Below, one piece after another: positions 26,075 to 34,688 of a DNA stretch of 57,046 bases (position 1 is its first letter; every line of letters starts with the position of its first letter). The stretch comes from Cyanobium sp. NIES-981 (GTDB taxonomy: Bacteria > Cyanobacteriota > Cyanobacteriia > PCC-6307 > Cyanobiaceae), in assembly GCA_945896675.1 (NCBI GenBank), contig CAMDEM010000014.1, forward strand, positions 1 to 57,046, in the 5' to 3' direction. The notes under the pieces were generated by a model, which did not search any database, was not told the origin of the DNA, and saw only the letters and a list, made by a program, of their open reading frames with translations. The translations under genes were made by a program, and so were the position numbers.

Positions 26075-26754
26075 GCAATCCCGAGCCCATGGGCAACCCC
26101 GACCATCGGTTGGATCTGCAGCGCCGCCAGCGGCTCGGCATGGTCGAAGCCATCTGGGGCGAGACCAAAAGCGCTGAACAGATCGCCGCGATTGTGGCCG
26201 GTTTCCATGCAGCCTCAGAGCTGGCCCTCGCCACCCGGGTGGAGCCCGCCAAGGCCCGGGCCGTGATCGAGCTGCTGCCGAAGATCGCCATCACGCACCA
26301 CCTGGAGGCCCGTTGCCTCACCGCTGGAGCCATGCCTGCCGCCAATCCCAACCTGGGCACCGTGGCCGTGCTGGGAGGCGGCACCAGCGATCTGACCGTG
26401 GTCGCCGAAGCCCAACTGGCCCTGGCCTGCCATGGCATCGCCAGCGAGTGCATGCTGGACGTGGGCGTGGCTGGGTTGCATCGGCTGCTGGATAGGCTCC
26501 CCGACCTCGCCGCGGCAGCGGTGGTGATCGCCTGTGCCGGCATGGAAGGGGCCCTGCCCACCGTGGTGGCAGGCCTGGTGCCCCAGCCCGTGATCGGCGT
26601 ACCCGTGGCCGTGGGCTATGGGGTGAGCGCGGGAGGCATGGCAGCCCTCAACGGCATGCTCGCCAGCTGCGCCCCTGGCCTCACCGTGGTGAACATCGAC
26701 AACGGCTATGGGGCCGCCATGGCTGCCCTACGGATCCTGGGCCGCGCCACCTGA
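26071..26754 (+). CDS. larB: LarB-type nickel-pincer cofactor synthase (PurE-like)
   Basis: A 227-residue member of the LarB family, related to AIR carboxylase (PurE). In the known pathway LarB carboxylates and hydrolyses nicotinic acid adenine dinucleotide to start the nickel-pincer cofactor used by lactate racemase. Visible features: 'MVEAIWGETKSAEQIAAIV' near the N-terminus, then 'VAVLGGGTSDLTVVAEAQLA', 'ACAGMEGALPTVVAGLV' and 'IGVPVAVGYGVSAGGMAALN', the last two being the PurE-like substrate loops. LarC and LarE are not in the window. It is translationally coupled to the upstream methyltransferase and ends the era operon. Confidence 0.9.
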   Translation: MSNPEPMGNPDHRLDLQRRQRLGMVEAIWGETKSAEQIAAIVAGFHAASELALATRVEPAKARAVIELLPKIAITHHLEARCLTAGAMPAANPNLGTVAVLGGGTSDLTVVAEAQLALACHGIASECMLDVGVAGLHRLLDRLPDLAAAAVVIACAGMEGALPTVVAGLVPQPVIGVPVAVGYGVSAGGMAALNGMLASCAPGLTVVNIDNGYGAAMAALRILGRAT

Positions 26755-26756
26755 GT

Positions 26757-26954
26757 TCAGCTGGAGTGCTTGCGGAGGGGGGCCTTGGATGGGGCTTCAA
26801 TCTCGAGGAGCTGTTTGATCCAGAGCTCCATCGAACGGGGCAAGTTGCCCTGCTCATAGCGCTCAAGGGCCTGCATCAGCACCGGTGTGTTCACCCACTG
26901 GGGGGAGCGCGGCCCCATCGATGCGGTTAGCGGTTCGGCCCAGTGTGCGAACAA
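26757..26954 (-). CDS. Small hypothetical protein, 65 residues
   Basis: A possible small gene in the gap between larB and the DUF1517 gene. Its stop is 2 bp from the convergent larB stop. The sequence is helical and amphipathic ('NTPVLMQALERYEQGNLPRS', 'WIKQLLEIEAP') with a basic end; a shorter start at 'MGPRSPQW' is possible. No family is recognised. Normal codon use supports it moderately, but nothing else does. The interval 26955-27069 shows only a weak 8-bp inverted repeat (27005-27037). Confidence 0.45.
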   Translation of the reverse strand: MFAHWAEPLTASMGPRSPQWVNTPVLMQALERYEQGNLPRSMELWIKQLLEIEAPSKAPLRKHSS

Positions 26955-27069
26955 CTCCCCCTCGGTACAAGGGCGGGGTGAGCAATCTCCGAAGCCCGTT
27001 TGCGACTCCCTTTGAAATGAGGGGACCGGAAGGGAGTTCAGGGCGCTGAAGAAAGCTCTGAAGGGATCC

Positions 27070-28071
27070 CTAGAGGTGTTGCAAATCCGGATAGGCCGTA
27101 ATCAAGGCATCGGTGCTCAGCACTTCGCCCACCCCTTCGGGCTGCCAGATCACTTCCAGGGCGATCAGATCGTCTACGCCCACAGCCCCCAATTGCTGCA
27201 GCGACTGGCGCAACTGGTCCGCCGTGTCGGAGCCCTTGAGCACCAGCTTGTTACGGCTGGCCACCAGCAGGGTGATGGCGATGAAATCGCTACTGGCGTC
27301 GCTGTCACCTGAAACCACATCGCCAGCGTTGAGGCGCTGGCCGGCCACGTTGCTTGTGATCTCGCGATCGAGCTTGCTGCGCTCGGTCATCGACAGGCGA
27401 TTGAAGGTGGATTCGGCGCTCGTAAAGGGAACCTGGCCCACCTCGCTATTGGCGTACACCCAAAGATCGGGATGGCGCAACAGGGCGAGGGTGGTCTCTT
27501 GAAGGGCCTTCTGCAGACCAGCGGCCTGGCTGGTGTCGGCACTGGAGGCGAGCCGGCGCAGATCGGTTTGCAGATCGCGGGCAGTCGCCAACAGGCCCAC
27601 CTGCACCTGGGCAATGGTCACTGGGCCATCGGTGCGGCCGCCGTAGGCCAAATCACCGCCCCGGCCTCGGGCCAGGGCTTGACCACCACCTTGGCCACCA
27701 CCGCCACCGCGAACGGCATTGACCAGCAAGCCCACCACGGCCATCAACACCAAAAAGCCAAACAAGCCGCCGCCGCCAAAGCCAAACATCGGGATCAGGA
27801 AGGGAAAGCCAATCCCACCGCCGCCGTAGCCACCCCGATAGCCCCCTCCATAACCGCCGCCGCGATAGCCGCCCCCACCGCCATAACTGCGGCCCATGGA
27901 GGGAGAGGAGCGAAAGCTGCCGCCCCCAATCCGGCCGCCACTGGCTGCCCAACCGGGTTCAGGCCATGCCACCAAGAGCGCCACGGTGAGCACTGGCAAA
28001 GCCAACCAACTCAGGCAGCGATTCAAAAGCCGGCGGGAGGGGAGCGCCAAGGCGCCTATGCAAGTTGTCAA
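27070..28071 (-). CDS. DUF1517 family membrane protein
   Basis: A 333-residue protein with an N-terminal signal-like hydrophobic stretch ending in 'GWAASGG', a Gly/Tyr/Arg-rich linker ('YGGGGGYRGGGYGGG'), a transmembrane helix ('LFGFLVLMAVVGLLVNAVRG') and a globular C-terminal half beginning 'VTIAQVQVGLLATARDLQTD'. This arrangement is typical of the DUF1517 family of cyanobacteria and chloroplasts, whose function is unknown; thylakoid or plasma membrane location is inferred. It follows thiS on the same strand with only 3 bp between them, so it may be co-transcribed with the thiamine genes. Confidence 0.85.
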   Translation of the reverse strand: MTTCIGALALPSRRLLNRCLSWLALPVLTVALLVAWPEPGWAASGGRIGGGSFRSSPSMGRSYGGGGGYRGGGYGGGYRGGYGGGGIGFPFLIPMFGFGGGGLFGFLVLMAVVGLLVNAVRGGGGGQGGGQALARGRGGDLAYGGRTDGPVTIAQVQVGLLATARDLQTDLRRLASSADTSQAAGLQKALQETTLALLRHPDLWVYANSEVGQVPFTSAESTFNRLSMTERSKLDREITSNVAGQRLNAGDVVSGDSDASSDFIAITLLVASRNKLVLKGSDTADQLRQSLQQLGAVGVDDLIALEVIWQPEGVGEVLSTDALITAYPDLQHL

Positions 28072-28074
28072 AAT

Positions 28075-28287
28075 CTAGGAACCACCCCCCACGATGGTGA
28101 CCACCTCGAGGCAATCGGATTCCACCACTGCCCGATCCCCCCAGCTGCTGCGGGGCAAAATCTCGCCATTGAATTCCACCACCACCAGTTGGGGCCGATA
28201 ACCACAGGCTTCGAGCACCTCGGGCAGGGTCAGCCCCGCGGCACAGTCGCGCGCCTCGCCATTGAGCTGGATCGTGATCGAGGTCAT
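28075..28287 (-). CDS. thiS: Thiamine sulfur-carrier protein ThiS
   Basis: A ubiquitin-fold sulfur carrier of about 70 residues. The sequence starts 'MTSITIQLNGEARDCAAGLT', contains 'VVVEFNGEILPRSSW' and ends 'VTIVGGGS'. A C-terminal Gly-Gly is needed for adenylation and thiocarboxylation, but here one Ser follows the last Gly, so the tail would have to be trimmed or the terminal Ser tolerated; this is sometimes seen in cyanobacterial ThiS. A TTG start at 28317 would add ten residues. It lies 42 bp downstream of thiE and 3 bp upstream of the DUF1517 gene. Confidence 0.88.
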   Translation of the reverse strand: MTSITIQLNGEARDCAAGLTLPEVLEACGYRPQLVVVEFNGEILPRSSWGDRAVVESDCLEVVTIVGGGS

Positions 28288-28329
28288 GGGGTGAACTGCT
28301 CCATCAGGCTTTTTCAATCAGGTTCCCCA

Positions 28330-29418
28330 TCAAGCCTGTTGCCCTAGGGCCTGCAGCAGGGCCGTGGTGGCCGCTGCCGGATCGGCGGCTGCCGTAATCG
28401 CCCGCACCACCGCCACCCGCTGCCCCCCCGCCTGACGCACGGCCTCGATGTTGGCGCACTCCAAACCGCCAATGGCAAAGAAGGGAATCGGGCTTTCGGC
28501 CGCCGCTTGACGCACGTAGTCGAGGCCCACCGGTTCGCGGCCGGGCTTGGTGGGGGTGGCATTCACCGGGCCCACCCCCACGTAGTCGCAGCCATCCGCC
28601 ACCGCTTGGCGCAACTGATCGATGCTTTGGGTGCTGCGGCCAATCAACCGCTCGGGCCCCAGCAACTGGCGGGCCACCGCCGGGGGCAGATCGCCCTGGC
28701 CCAGGTGCACCCCATCGGCCTCCACGGCAAGGGCCAGATCGATCCGGTCATTGACGATGAACAGGGCCCCATGGCTGGCGCAGAGCTGGCGCAGCCGGCG
28801 GCATTGCTGCAGCCGCTGGCTGTCATCGATGGCCGCACCGTTTTGCCCCCCAAGGGACCCGTCTTTTGCCCGGTATTGCACCAGCTGCACCCCGGCCCCC
28901 AGGGCCGCCGCCACCACCGCCTCGAGCCCTGGCACCGGGCTGCTCACCAAATAGAGGTGGCACTGGGCCAGGAGCTGCCGGCGCTGCTGCCCGCCCCTAG
29001 AAGCCTGAAGCAAATCCACCTCCAGGTCGTAGATGCCGTAGCGGAGGGCGGCAGCTTCGCTGGCCAACTCAGGATCGATGCTGCGGCCAAATTCCTCCAA
29101 CACCCGCAGGGCTTCATGCACCCGCCCGGCATTGGCGCCCACAATCTGGGATGGGCTCAAGCGCTCCTGTTGGGCGGGATGGCCCATGCCGGCGGCAGGA
29201 TCGGTGGCGGTGTGGCGCGCCAGCTTGTAGTCATCGCGGTGCAGGCGGCCCAAGCGCTGGCGCATGTCCTTGGTGCGGGCCACCAGATCGGCGCGATCCA
29301 CCCCAAAGCGGGCCCAGTCTTCCAGAACCCGCAGCCCCTCGCGCGCCCGATCGAGGTTGGCGTCAAGCAGCCGGGCCACGGCCAGTTGATCAGGGTTGGA
29401 GGGATCGGCAGGACACAT
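28330..29418 (-). CDS. thiE: Thiamine-phosphate synthase ThiE with N-terminal extension
   Basis: Couples the pyrimidine (HMP-PP) and thiazole (THZ-P) moieties to form thiamine phosphate. The C-terminal ~210 residues form the TIM barrel with 'QYRAKDGSLGG', 'LFIVNDRIDLAL', 'GVHLGQGDLPP', 'IGRSTQS' and 'DYVGVGPVNATPTKPG'. The first ~145 residues ('LLDANLDRAREGLRVLEDWA' and 'NAGRVHEALRVLEEFGR') are the cyanobacterial ThiE N-terminal domain of unclear role, giving 362 residues instead of ~210. It leads thiE-thiS and diverges from the 35-residue membrane peptide gene. Confidence 0.95.
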   Translation of the reverse strand: MCPADPSNPDQLAVARLLDANLDRAREGLRVLEDWARFGVDRADLVARTKDMRQRLGRLHRDDYKLARHTATDPAAGMGHPAQQERLSPSQIVGANAGRVHEALRVLEEFGRSIDPELASEAAALRYGIYDLEVDLLQASRGGQQRRQLLAQCHLYLVSSPVPGLEAVVAAALGAGVQLVQYRAKDGSLGGQNGAAIDDSQRLQQCRRLRQLCASHGALFIVNDRIDLALAVEADGVHLGQGDLPPAVARQLLGPERLIGRSTQSIDQLRQAVADGCDYVGVGPVNATPTKPGREPVGLDYVRQAAAESPIPFFAIGGLECANIEAVRQAGGQRVAVVRAITAAADPAAATTALLQALGQQA

Positions 29419-29471
29419 GGCGTAATGGCTTGGGCTGTTTAGGCTGGGGGCTGTGCGCGAGGCCGGTGGCC

Positions 29472-29579
29472 ATGGACCAGGGCAGCCCGATGCTCGTACT
29501 GATTTCAGGGATTCTGCTGCTGGGGGGTATCGCCACCTTCATCGGCTGGGGCCTCACCCACGCCTACCCGGCCGCGTAG
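29472..29579 (+). CDS. Very small single-span membrane protein, 35 residues
   Basis: ATG 29472 opens a 35-residue frame: a short polar start, one strongly hydrophobic helix ('MLVLISGILLLGGIATFIGW') and a short C-terminus 'GLTHAYPAA'. It lies in the gap between thiE (divergent) and ribF (convergent, overlapping by 16 bp). Size and layout resemble the small subunits of cyanobacterial thylakoid complexes (Pet, Psb, Ndh and Psa small proteins), but it matches none that I can recall. A start at ATG 29490 would leave 29 residues. A specific role cannot be given. Confidence 0.6.
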   Translation: MDQGSPMLVLISGILLLGGIATFIGWGLTHAYPAA

Positions 29580-30544
29580 GCCCCACAGAGCTTGCGGGCA
29601 GCCTCGGCATCGGCCCCAATCTGGGCGCTGAGGGCCTCGACGTTGGCAAAGGCGCACTGGGTGCGCAGCAGCTTGAGCGGCTCAATCCGCAGCTCCTGGC
29701 CCACCAACTCCATGGAACGGTCCAACAGGTGGACTTCCACCGCGGATGGGGCCATGGGATCCACCGTGGGCTGGGGGCCCAGGTTCATCACGGCCGGAAC
29801 TGGCGGTGCGCCTGCCACCGAAGCCATGGCGGCGTACACCCCTTCGAGGGGTAAAAACTTGCGGCCATCCACCTGGAGATTGGCCGTCGGCCAGCCCAAC
29901 TTGCGGCCGAGGCCCCGGCCTTGCACCACCTGCCCCGAGAAGCGATAGGGGCGCTCGAGCAAGCGGCGCGCCTCCTCGAGATCACCCGCCGCCAAGGCGC
30001 GGCGGATCCTGCTGCTGCTTACCCGCTCGGGGCCATCCCACAGCATCGGCAGCACCTCCACCGCCAGGCCATGGCGCTGGCCCAGGGCGATCAGGGCTGC
30101 CGTATCGCCGCTGCGCCCCTTGCCAAAGCGAAAGTTTTCCCCCACAGCCACGATGCCTGCCGCCAGCTGGCCCACCAACACCTGCTCCACAAAGGCCTCT
30201 GGTGTGAGCGCTGCCAGGGCCGGATCAAAGGGCACCAGCACCAGCTGCTCGATGCCCAGGGGTTCGAGCAGTTCGAGCTTTTCAGCTGGTAAATCCAGGC
30301 GCAGCCGGGTGTCCCCATGCAACACCTCCCGGGGATGGGGCCAAAAACTCACCACACTGGGCACCAAACCCGCAGCCCTGACCGCAGCACCGGTGACGGC
30401 GGCAATCACCCGGCGGTGTCCCTGGTGCAGGCCGTCAAAACTGCCCAGAGCAATGGCCGTGGGCCGCTGGGTGTCCTGGGGTGATCGCAGGGGTATCAAC
30501 GCTACGGAACCCACAAGCAAGGGAGGCCAAATCGATCCTCCCAT
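29564..30544 (-). CDS. ribF: Bifunctional riboflavin kinase / FAD synthetase RibF
   Basis: Makes FMN and FAD from riboflavin. The N-terminal nucleotidyltransferase domain has 'ALGSFDGLHQGHRRV' and 'VVSFWPHPREVL', with 'VSSSRIRRAL' near its end. The C-terminal riboflavin-kinase barrel has 'GRKLGWPTANLQ' and 'PLEGVYAA'. The 326 residues are normal. The first ~15 residues ('MGGSIWPPLLVGS') are hydrophobic and may be a mis-start; a GTG before 'ALIPLRSPQD' is an alternative. It complements ribD at 42216-43304 in flavin supply. Confidence 0.95.
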   Translation of the reverse strand: MGGSIWPPLLVGSVALIPLRSPQDTQRPTAIALGSFDGLHQGHRRVIAAVTGAAVRAAGLVPSVVSFWPHPREVLHGDTRLRLDLPAEKLELLEPLGIEQLVLVPFDPALAALTPEAFVEQVLVGQLAAGIVAVGENFRFGKGRSGDTAALIALGQRHGLAVEVLPMLWDGPERVSSSRIRRALAAGDLEEARRLLERPYRFSGQVVQGRGLGRKLGWPTANLQVDGRKFLPLEGVYAAMASVAGAPPVPAVMNLGPQPTVDPMAPSAVEVHLLDRSMELVGQELRIEPLKLLRTQCAFANVEALSAQIGADAEAARKLCGAYAAG

Positions 30545-30574
30545 GGCAACTTTGGGTCACCCGATTCCGCCGCA

Positions 30575-31147
30575 ATGGCCGACCGTCTCGACATCCAGCT
30601 GATTTCAGCTGCCCTCCGGCGCATGGGCTGGGTGCGGTTCTGGGCCCAGGTGGTGCTTGGGGTAGTGGTGATGGGGGTGCTGTTGTTCAGCAACATTGGC
30701 GGCCAAATCGCCGGCGGCACCAACCGGGCCCTTGGCCTAGCCCCGGGCCTGTCGCTCACCTCGCTGGCGTTCTTCGTGTTGCTCTGGTGCCTCTGGCAGA
30801 GCTGGCTGATCATTCGCTGCGGCCGCGCCCTCAACAGCCCCACCCGGCCCAGCAAGGGGGAAACGGCCCGCCTGATCAAGCGGGGCCTGATCGCCGACTT
30901 GGCGGGCCTGACCCTCGGAGCGGTGGGCTATCAATCCCTGGCGGGCAGCCTGTTCTTCCAGGCCTCCATGCAGGCCGGCTTCGCCTTTGGTGGGGCCATG
31001 ACCACCCCCGGCGGCCGCATCACCAATTACCCGATCACCTCGCTCGAGATGCTCTCGGTGCTGAGCAACACCCAGGTGGTGTTTGCCCACCTGATCGGCC
31101 TGTGGTTGAGCATCTGGATGCTGCAACGGATTTACCGCGCGGCTTGA
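30575..31147 (+). CDS. DUF3611 family multispanning membrane protein
   Basis: A 190-residue membrane protein with about four hydrophobic segments, including 'FWAQVVLGVVVMGVLLFSN', 'LTSLAFFVLLWCLWQSWLI' and 'VVFAHLIGLWLSIWMLQRIY'. The conserved stretches 'LISAALRRMGWVRFWAQ' and 'TNYPITSLEMLSVLSNTQV' fit the DUF3611 family found in cyanobacteria and chloroplasts. The function is unknown; it is probably a thylakoid or envelope protein. It diverges from ribF by 30 bp and converges on surE. Confidence 0.85.
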   Translation: MADRLDIQLISAALRRMGWVRFWAQVVLGVVVMGVLLFSNIGGQIAGGTNRALGLAPGLSLTSLAFFVLLWCLWQSWLIIRCGRALNSPTRPSKGETARLIKRGLIADLAGLTLGAVGYQSLAGSLFFQASMQAGFAFGGAMTTPGGRITNYPITSLEMLSVLSNTQVVFAHLIGLWLSIWMLQRIYRAA

Positions 31148-31158
31148 TCTCTCGAGGG

Positions 31159-31944
31159 CTAGAGCTCAGGCAGGTTGCGGGTGGCCCCACGCCAGAAGAT
31201 GTCGGGCTGCAAGGGGGTTAGGGCCACGCCGCCGGCGTGCACGTGGGCCACATCCGTGGGCCACTCAGGGGGGCCAGAAACCTCCGCCTCCAGGTCGTTG
31301 GCCACCTCACCCGCCAACCAGTAATAGGTGCGGCCCCGGGGATCCACCCGCTGGTCGAATTGGTCGGTGTAGCGCCGCACCGCATTGCGGCACCAGCGCA
31401 CCGGGCCCATCGCCTCCAAGGGCCGGGGCGGCACGTTGAGGTTGAGCAGCATGCCCTCCGGCCAGCCCTCGCTGAGCATCCGCTCCGCCACATCGAGGGC
31501 GAGCTTGGCGGCCGGCGCAAACTGACGCCATTGGAAGTCGGCGCTGCTCACCGCAAGAGCCTTGAGACCTTCGATGGTGCCCTCCATCGCCGCCGACACG
31601 GTGCCGGAATAGAGCACATCGGTGCCGAGGTTGGGGCCGTGGTTGATGCCGGAGAGCACCAGATCGGGCCACTCATCGAGCAAGGAAAACAGGGCGAGCT
31701 TGACGCAGTCGCTGGGGGTGCCGCTGCAGGCCCAGGCCCGCACCCCGTCGTCAAACAGTTCATCGGCCCGCTCCGCCCGGATGGGGGCGTGCAGGGTGAG
31801 GCCATGGCCGGTGGCGGAGCGTTCCTGGTCGGGGCAAACCACACTCACCTGGTGCCCCCGGGCTAAGGCCGCATTGGCGAGGGTGCGAATGCCATCGGCA
31901 AAGACGCCGTCGTCGTTACTGATCAGGATCTTGAGCGGTGCCAT
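31159..31944 (-). CDS. surE: 5'/3'-nucleotidase SurE
   Basis: A divalent-metal-dependent nucleoside monophosphate phosphatase of the survival protein family. The metal-binding Asp pair lies in the N-terminal '[14 protein letters not shown]', with '[16 protein letters not shown]', '[13 protein letters not shown]' and '[20 protein letters not shown]' following in family order. The 261 residues are typical. It diverges from pheS; the 60 bp between the starts should contain both promoters. Confidence 0.95.
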   Translation of the reverse strand: MAPLKILISNDDGVFADGIRTLANAALARGHQVSVVCPDQERSATGHGLTLHAPIRAERADELFDDGVRAWACSGTPSDCVKLALFSLLDEWPDLVLSGINHGPNLGTDVLYSGTVSAAMEGTIEGLKALAVSSADFQWRQFAPAAKLALDVAERMLSEGWPEGMLLNLNVPPRPLEAMGPVRWCRNAVRRYTDQFDQRVDPRGRTYYWLAGEVANDLEAEVSGPPEWPTDVAHVHAGGVALTPLQPDIFWRGATRNLPEL

Positions 31945-32004
31945 TGCGAGAAGCCTGGTGAACCGGGTCGCCTCCTTACAGTCTCAGATCTCAAAGCCCC
32001 AACC

Positions 32005-33012
32005 GTGAGCGCCACCGTGTCCCTCCAGCAGCTCACCGACCAGCTCGAGCACCTGGAAGCGGAGGCCGCCCAAGCGATCGCCGCGGCCGCCACCGCCACG
32101 GAATTGGAAGACCTGCGGGTGGGGCTCCTGGGCAAAAAGGGCAAGCTCTCCGGCGTGCTCGGGGCCATGGGCAAGCTTCCTGGCGACGAGCGCCCCCTGG
32201 TGGGCCAGCGCGCCAACGTGCTCAAAGAGCAGGTCCAAACCCTGATGGCGGATCGCCTGGCCGCGGTCAAAGGGGCCGCCATGGCCAAGCGCATCGCCGC
32301 CGAAACCCTGGATGTGACAGCCCCCGCCAGCTTCACGCCGCCGGGCCATCGCCATCCCCTGATCAGCACCACCGAAGAGATCGTCGACATCTTTGCCGGC
32401 CTGGGCTATCGGGTATCCGAGGGGCCCGAGATCGAGACCGACTACTACAACTTCAGCGCCCTCAACATCCCCGAGCACCACCCAGCCCGGGACATGCAAG
32501 ACACCTTTTACCTGGGGGATGGCCGGCTGCTCCGCACCCACACCTCCCCGGTGCAAATTCGCTATCTGGAAACCAACCCCCCGCCCGTGCGGGTGATTGC
32601 CCCGGGCCGGGTCTACCGACGCGATGCGGTGGATGCCACCCACTCACCGGTGTTCCACCAGGTGGAAGTGCTGGCGATCGATGAGGGGCTTGATTTCACC
32701 CACCTGCGCGGCACGGTGACCACCTTCCTGCAACGCTTCTTTGGCGATCTGCCGGTGCGGTTTCGCGCCAGCTATTTCCCCTTCACCGAACCCTCGGCTG
32801 AGGTGGACGTGCAGTGGCGCGGCCGCTGGCTCGAGGTGATGGGTTGCGGCATGGTCGATCCCGCCGTGCTCACCGGCATGGGCCTGGATCCCGAGCGCTG
32901 GAGTGGTTTTGCCGCGGGCCTTGGGGTGGAGCGTTTCTGCATGGTGCGCCACGGCATCGACGACATCCGGCGCCTGTATACCAGCGATCAGCGCTTCCTC
33001 GACCAGTTCTAG
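32005..33012 (+). CDS. pheS: Phenylalanyl-tRNA synthetase alpha subunit
   Basis: Class II aminoacyl-tRNA synthetase alpha chain. An N-terminal coiled-coil ('[17 protein letters not shown]') binds tRNA; motif 2 is within '[20 protein letters not shown]' and motif 3 within '[19 protein letters not shown]'. The usual '[20 protein letters not shown]' follows the coiled-coil. The 335 residues are normal. It starts at GTG 32005 with no nearby ATG. The beta subunit (pheT) is not adjacent, as is common in cyanobacteria. nadK follows 42 bp downstream. Confidence 0.96.
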   Translation: MSATVSLQQLTDQLEHLEAEAAQAIAAAATATELEDLRVGLLGKKGKLSGVLGAMGKLPGDERPLVGQRANVLKEQVQTLMADRLAAVKGAAMAKRIAAETLDVTAPASFTPPGHRHPLISTTEEIVDIFAGLGYRVSEGPEIETDYYNFSALNIPEHHPARDMQDTFYLGDGRLLRTHTSPVQIRYLETNPPPVRVIAPGRVYRRDAVDATHSPVFHQVEVLAIDEGLDFTHLRGTVTTFLQRFFGDLPVRFRASYFPFTEPSAEVDVQWRGRWLEVMGCGMVDPAVLTGMGLDPERWSGFAAGLGVERFCMVRHGIDDIRRLYTSDQRFLDQF

Positions 33013-33054
33013 GCGCTAGGCCCCATAAACTCGGGCAGACTCCGCCACCGATCG

Positions 33055-33963
33055 GTGCCCCGCGTCGGACTGATCGTCAATGACGGCAAGGATGTGGCCC
33101 TCGCCACGGCCGACGCCATCGAAGCCCGTTTCAACAAGGCGGGCCATGAGGTGGTGCGCGTCAGCAGTGCCGGCGGGATGGTGGGCTTTGCCAACCCCGA
33201 CCAGCACCTGCGCGCCCACGGCCATGCCGCCTGCGTGCCCACCAGCTTCGGGGCCGACATGTCTTTAGCCGTGGTGCTGGGCGGCGATGGCACGGTGCTC
33301 TCGGCGGCCCGCCAAACCGCGCCGATTGGCGTACCCATTCTCACGATCAATACCGGCCACCTGGGTTTCCTGGCCGAGGCCTACCTCAACGACTTGGACC
33401 AGGCCCTGGATCAAATACTGGCCGGCGACTGGACCGTGGAAGAGCGCACGATGTTGATCGTGAGCGTGATGCGGGGCGATCAACGGCGTTGGGAGGTGCT
33501 GTGCCTCAACGAAATGGCCCTGCACCGGGAACCGCTCACGAGCATGTGCCATTTCGAGATTGCCATCGGTCGCCATGCCCCGGTGGACATTGCCGCCGAC
33601 GGCGTGATTCTCTCGACTCCCACGGGCTCTACCGCCTACGCCCTCAGCGCCGGGGGGCCGGTGATCAGCCCCGATTGCCCGGTGCTCCAACTGACGCCAA
33701 TAGCGCCCCACTCCCTCGCGTCTCGGGCCCTGGTGTTCAGCGACCATGAGCCGGTCACCGTGTTTCCGGCCACGCCAGAGCGGCTGATGATGGTGGTGGA
33801 CGGCAGCGCCGGTTGTTACATCTGGCCGGAAGACCGGATCCTGATCCGCCGCAGCGACAATCCCGTGCGCTTTGTGCGGCTCGTCGACCACGAGTTTTTC
33901 CAGGTGTTGCGCAACAAGTTGGGCTGGGGCCTGCCCCACGTGGCCAAACCTGGCAATGGTTGA
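33055..33963 (+). CDS. nadK: NAD kinase
   Basis: Phosphorylates NAD to NADP. It has the diagnostic '[12 protein letters not shown]', '[12 protein letters not shown]', 'NEMALHRE' and '[17 protein letters not shown]'. The 302 residues are typical. Cyanobacteria generally carry two NAD kinases, and which paralogue this is cannot be decided here. It starts at GTG 33055 and ends inside the start of the downstream response regulator (8-bp overlap), so the two are translationally coupled. Confidence 0.96.
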   Translation: MPRVGLIVNDGKDVALATADAIEARFNKAGHEVVRVSSAGGMVGFANPDQHLRAHGHAACVPTSFGADMSLAVVLGGDGTVLSAARQTAPIGVPILTINTGHLGFLAEAYLNDLDQALDQILAGDWTVEERTMLIVSVMRGDQRRWEVLCLNEMALHREPLTSMCHFEIAIGRHAPVDIAADGVILSTPTGSTAYALSAGGPVISPDCPVLQLTPIAPHSLASRALVFSDHEPVTVFPATPERLMMVVDGSAGCYIWPEDRILIRRSDNPVRFVRLVDHEFFQVLRNKLGWGLPHVAKPGNG

Positions 33964-34657
33964 GCCCCCCCTCAAGGCCGAAGCCGGCGTGATGGCCCAA
34001 CCGGTGGTGCTGTTGGTGGGTGCCGATGCCGCAGGCCTGGCTTCCCGCCTGGAGGCTTCGGGCTATCGCCCCACCTTGGAAGCCCATCCCAACCAGGGGC
34101 CGGATGCGGTGCTGATCTCCAGCAGCCACATGGGATCCATCGGCGCGTTGCGGGCCCAGCTGGGCGCCATCCCCCTACTGGTCGATGTCCAAGAGGACAC
34201 CATCGAAGCCCGGGCCAGCTGCCTGAGCAGCGGCGCCGACGACTTTTGGCTCTCCAGCCAGGGGGCCAGTGATCTGTTGATGCGCCTGCGGGTGCACCTC
34301 GACCTAGGGCGCCGGGTCAACGTGCCTGTCCAGCTGTTGCAAGTGGCCGATCTGGTGGTCAATCCCAGCGGCCGCCAGGTGAAGCGGGGCAACCGCAGCG
34401 TGGGCCTGACGGCGCGGGAATACCAATTGCTGATCCTGCTGTTGGAGCGCAAGGGCACGGTGGTGAGCCGCGAGCAAATCCTGCGGCTGGTGTGGGACGA
34501 CCAACAGGGTGCGGCCAGCAACGTGATCGAGGTGTACGTGCGCTACCTGCGCCAAAAGCTGGAAGAGGGCGGCGAAAAGCGGTTAATTCACACGGTGCGC
34601 GGCCATGGCTACTGCCTCAGTGAACGCATGCCCAACCTCGAAGCCCGCAACGTTTGA
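33956..34657 (+). CDS. OmpR/PhoB-type regulator with degenerate receiver domain
   Basis: A 233-residue protein. Residues 16-118 have the length and hydrophobic pattern of a receiver domain, ending '[20 protein letters not shown]', but Ser55 ('[10 protein letters not shown]') replaces the phospho-accepting Asp. The N-terminal acidic pair is reduced to one Asp ('GADAAG') and the conserved Lys near the end is missing. Residues ~127-222 are an intact winged helix: '[20 protein letters not shown]', '[15 protein letters not shown]', '[11 protein letters not shown]'. It should bind DNA, but phosphorylation looks impossible, so control by dimerisation, a ligand or another protein is inferred. ATG 33956 overlaps the nadK stop. 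Confidence 0.88.
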   Translation: MVEPPLKAEAGVMAQPVVLLVGADAAGLASRLEASGYRPTLEAHPNQGPDAVLISSSHMGSIGALRAQLGAIPLLVDVQEDTIEARASCLSSGADDFWLSSQGASDLLMRLRVHLDLGRRVNVPVQLLQVADLVVNPSGRQVKRGNRSVGLTAREYQLLILLLERKGTVVSREQILRLVWDDQQGAASNVIEVYVRYLRQKLEEGGEKRLIHTVRGHGYCLSERMPNLEARNV

Positions 34658-34688
34658 TGGATAGCAAGTTTGATGGGCGCAACACCTG

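Noticed and set aside
27005-27037. Inverted repeat between DUF1517 and the small 65-residue gene
   Set aside because: The arms are 8 bp with a 17-bp loop and no T-run; too weak to call a terminator.
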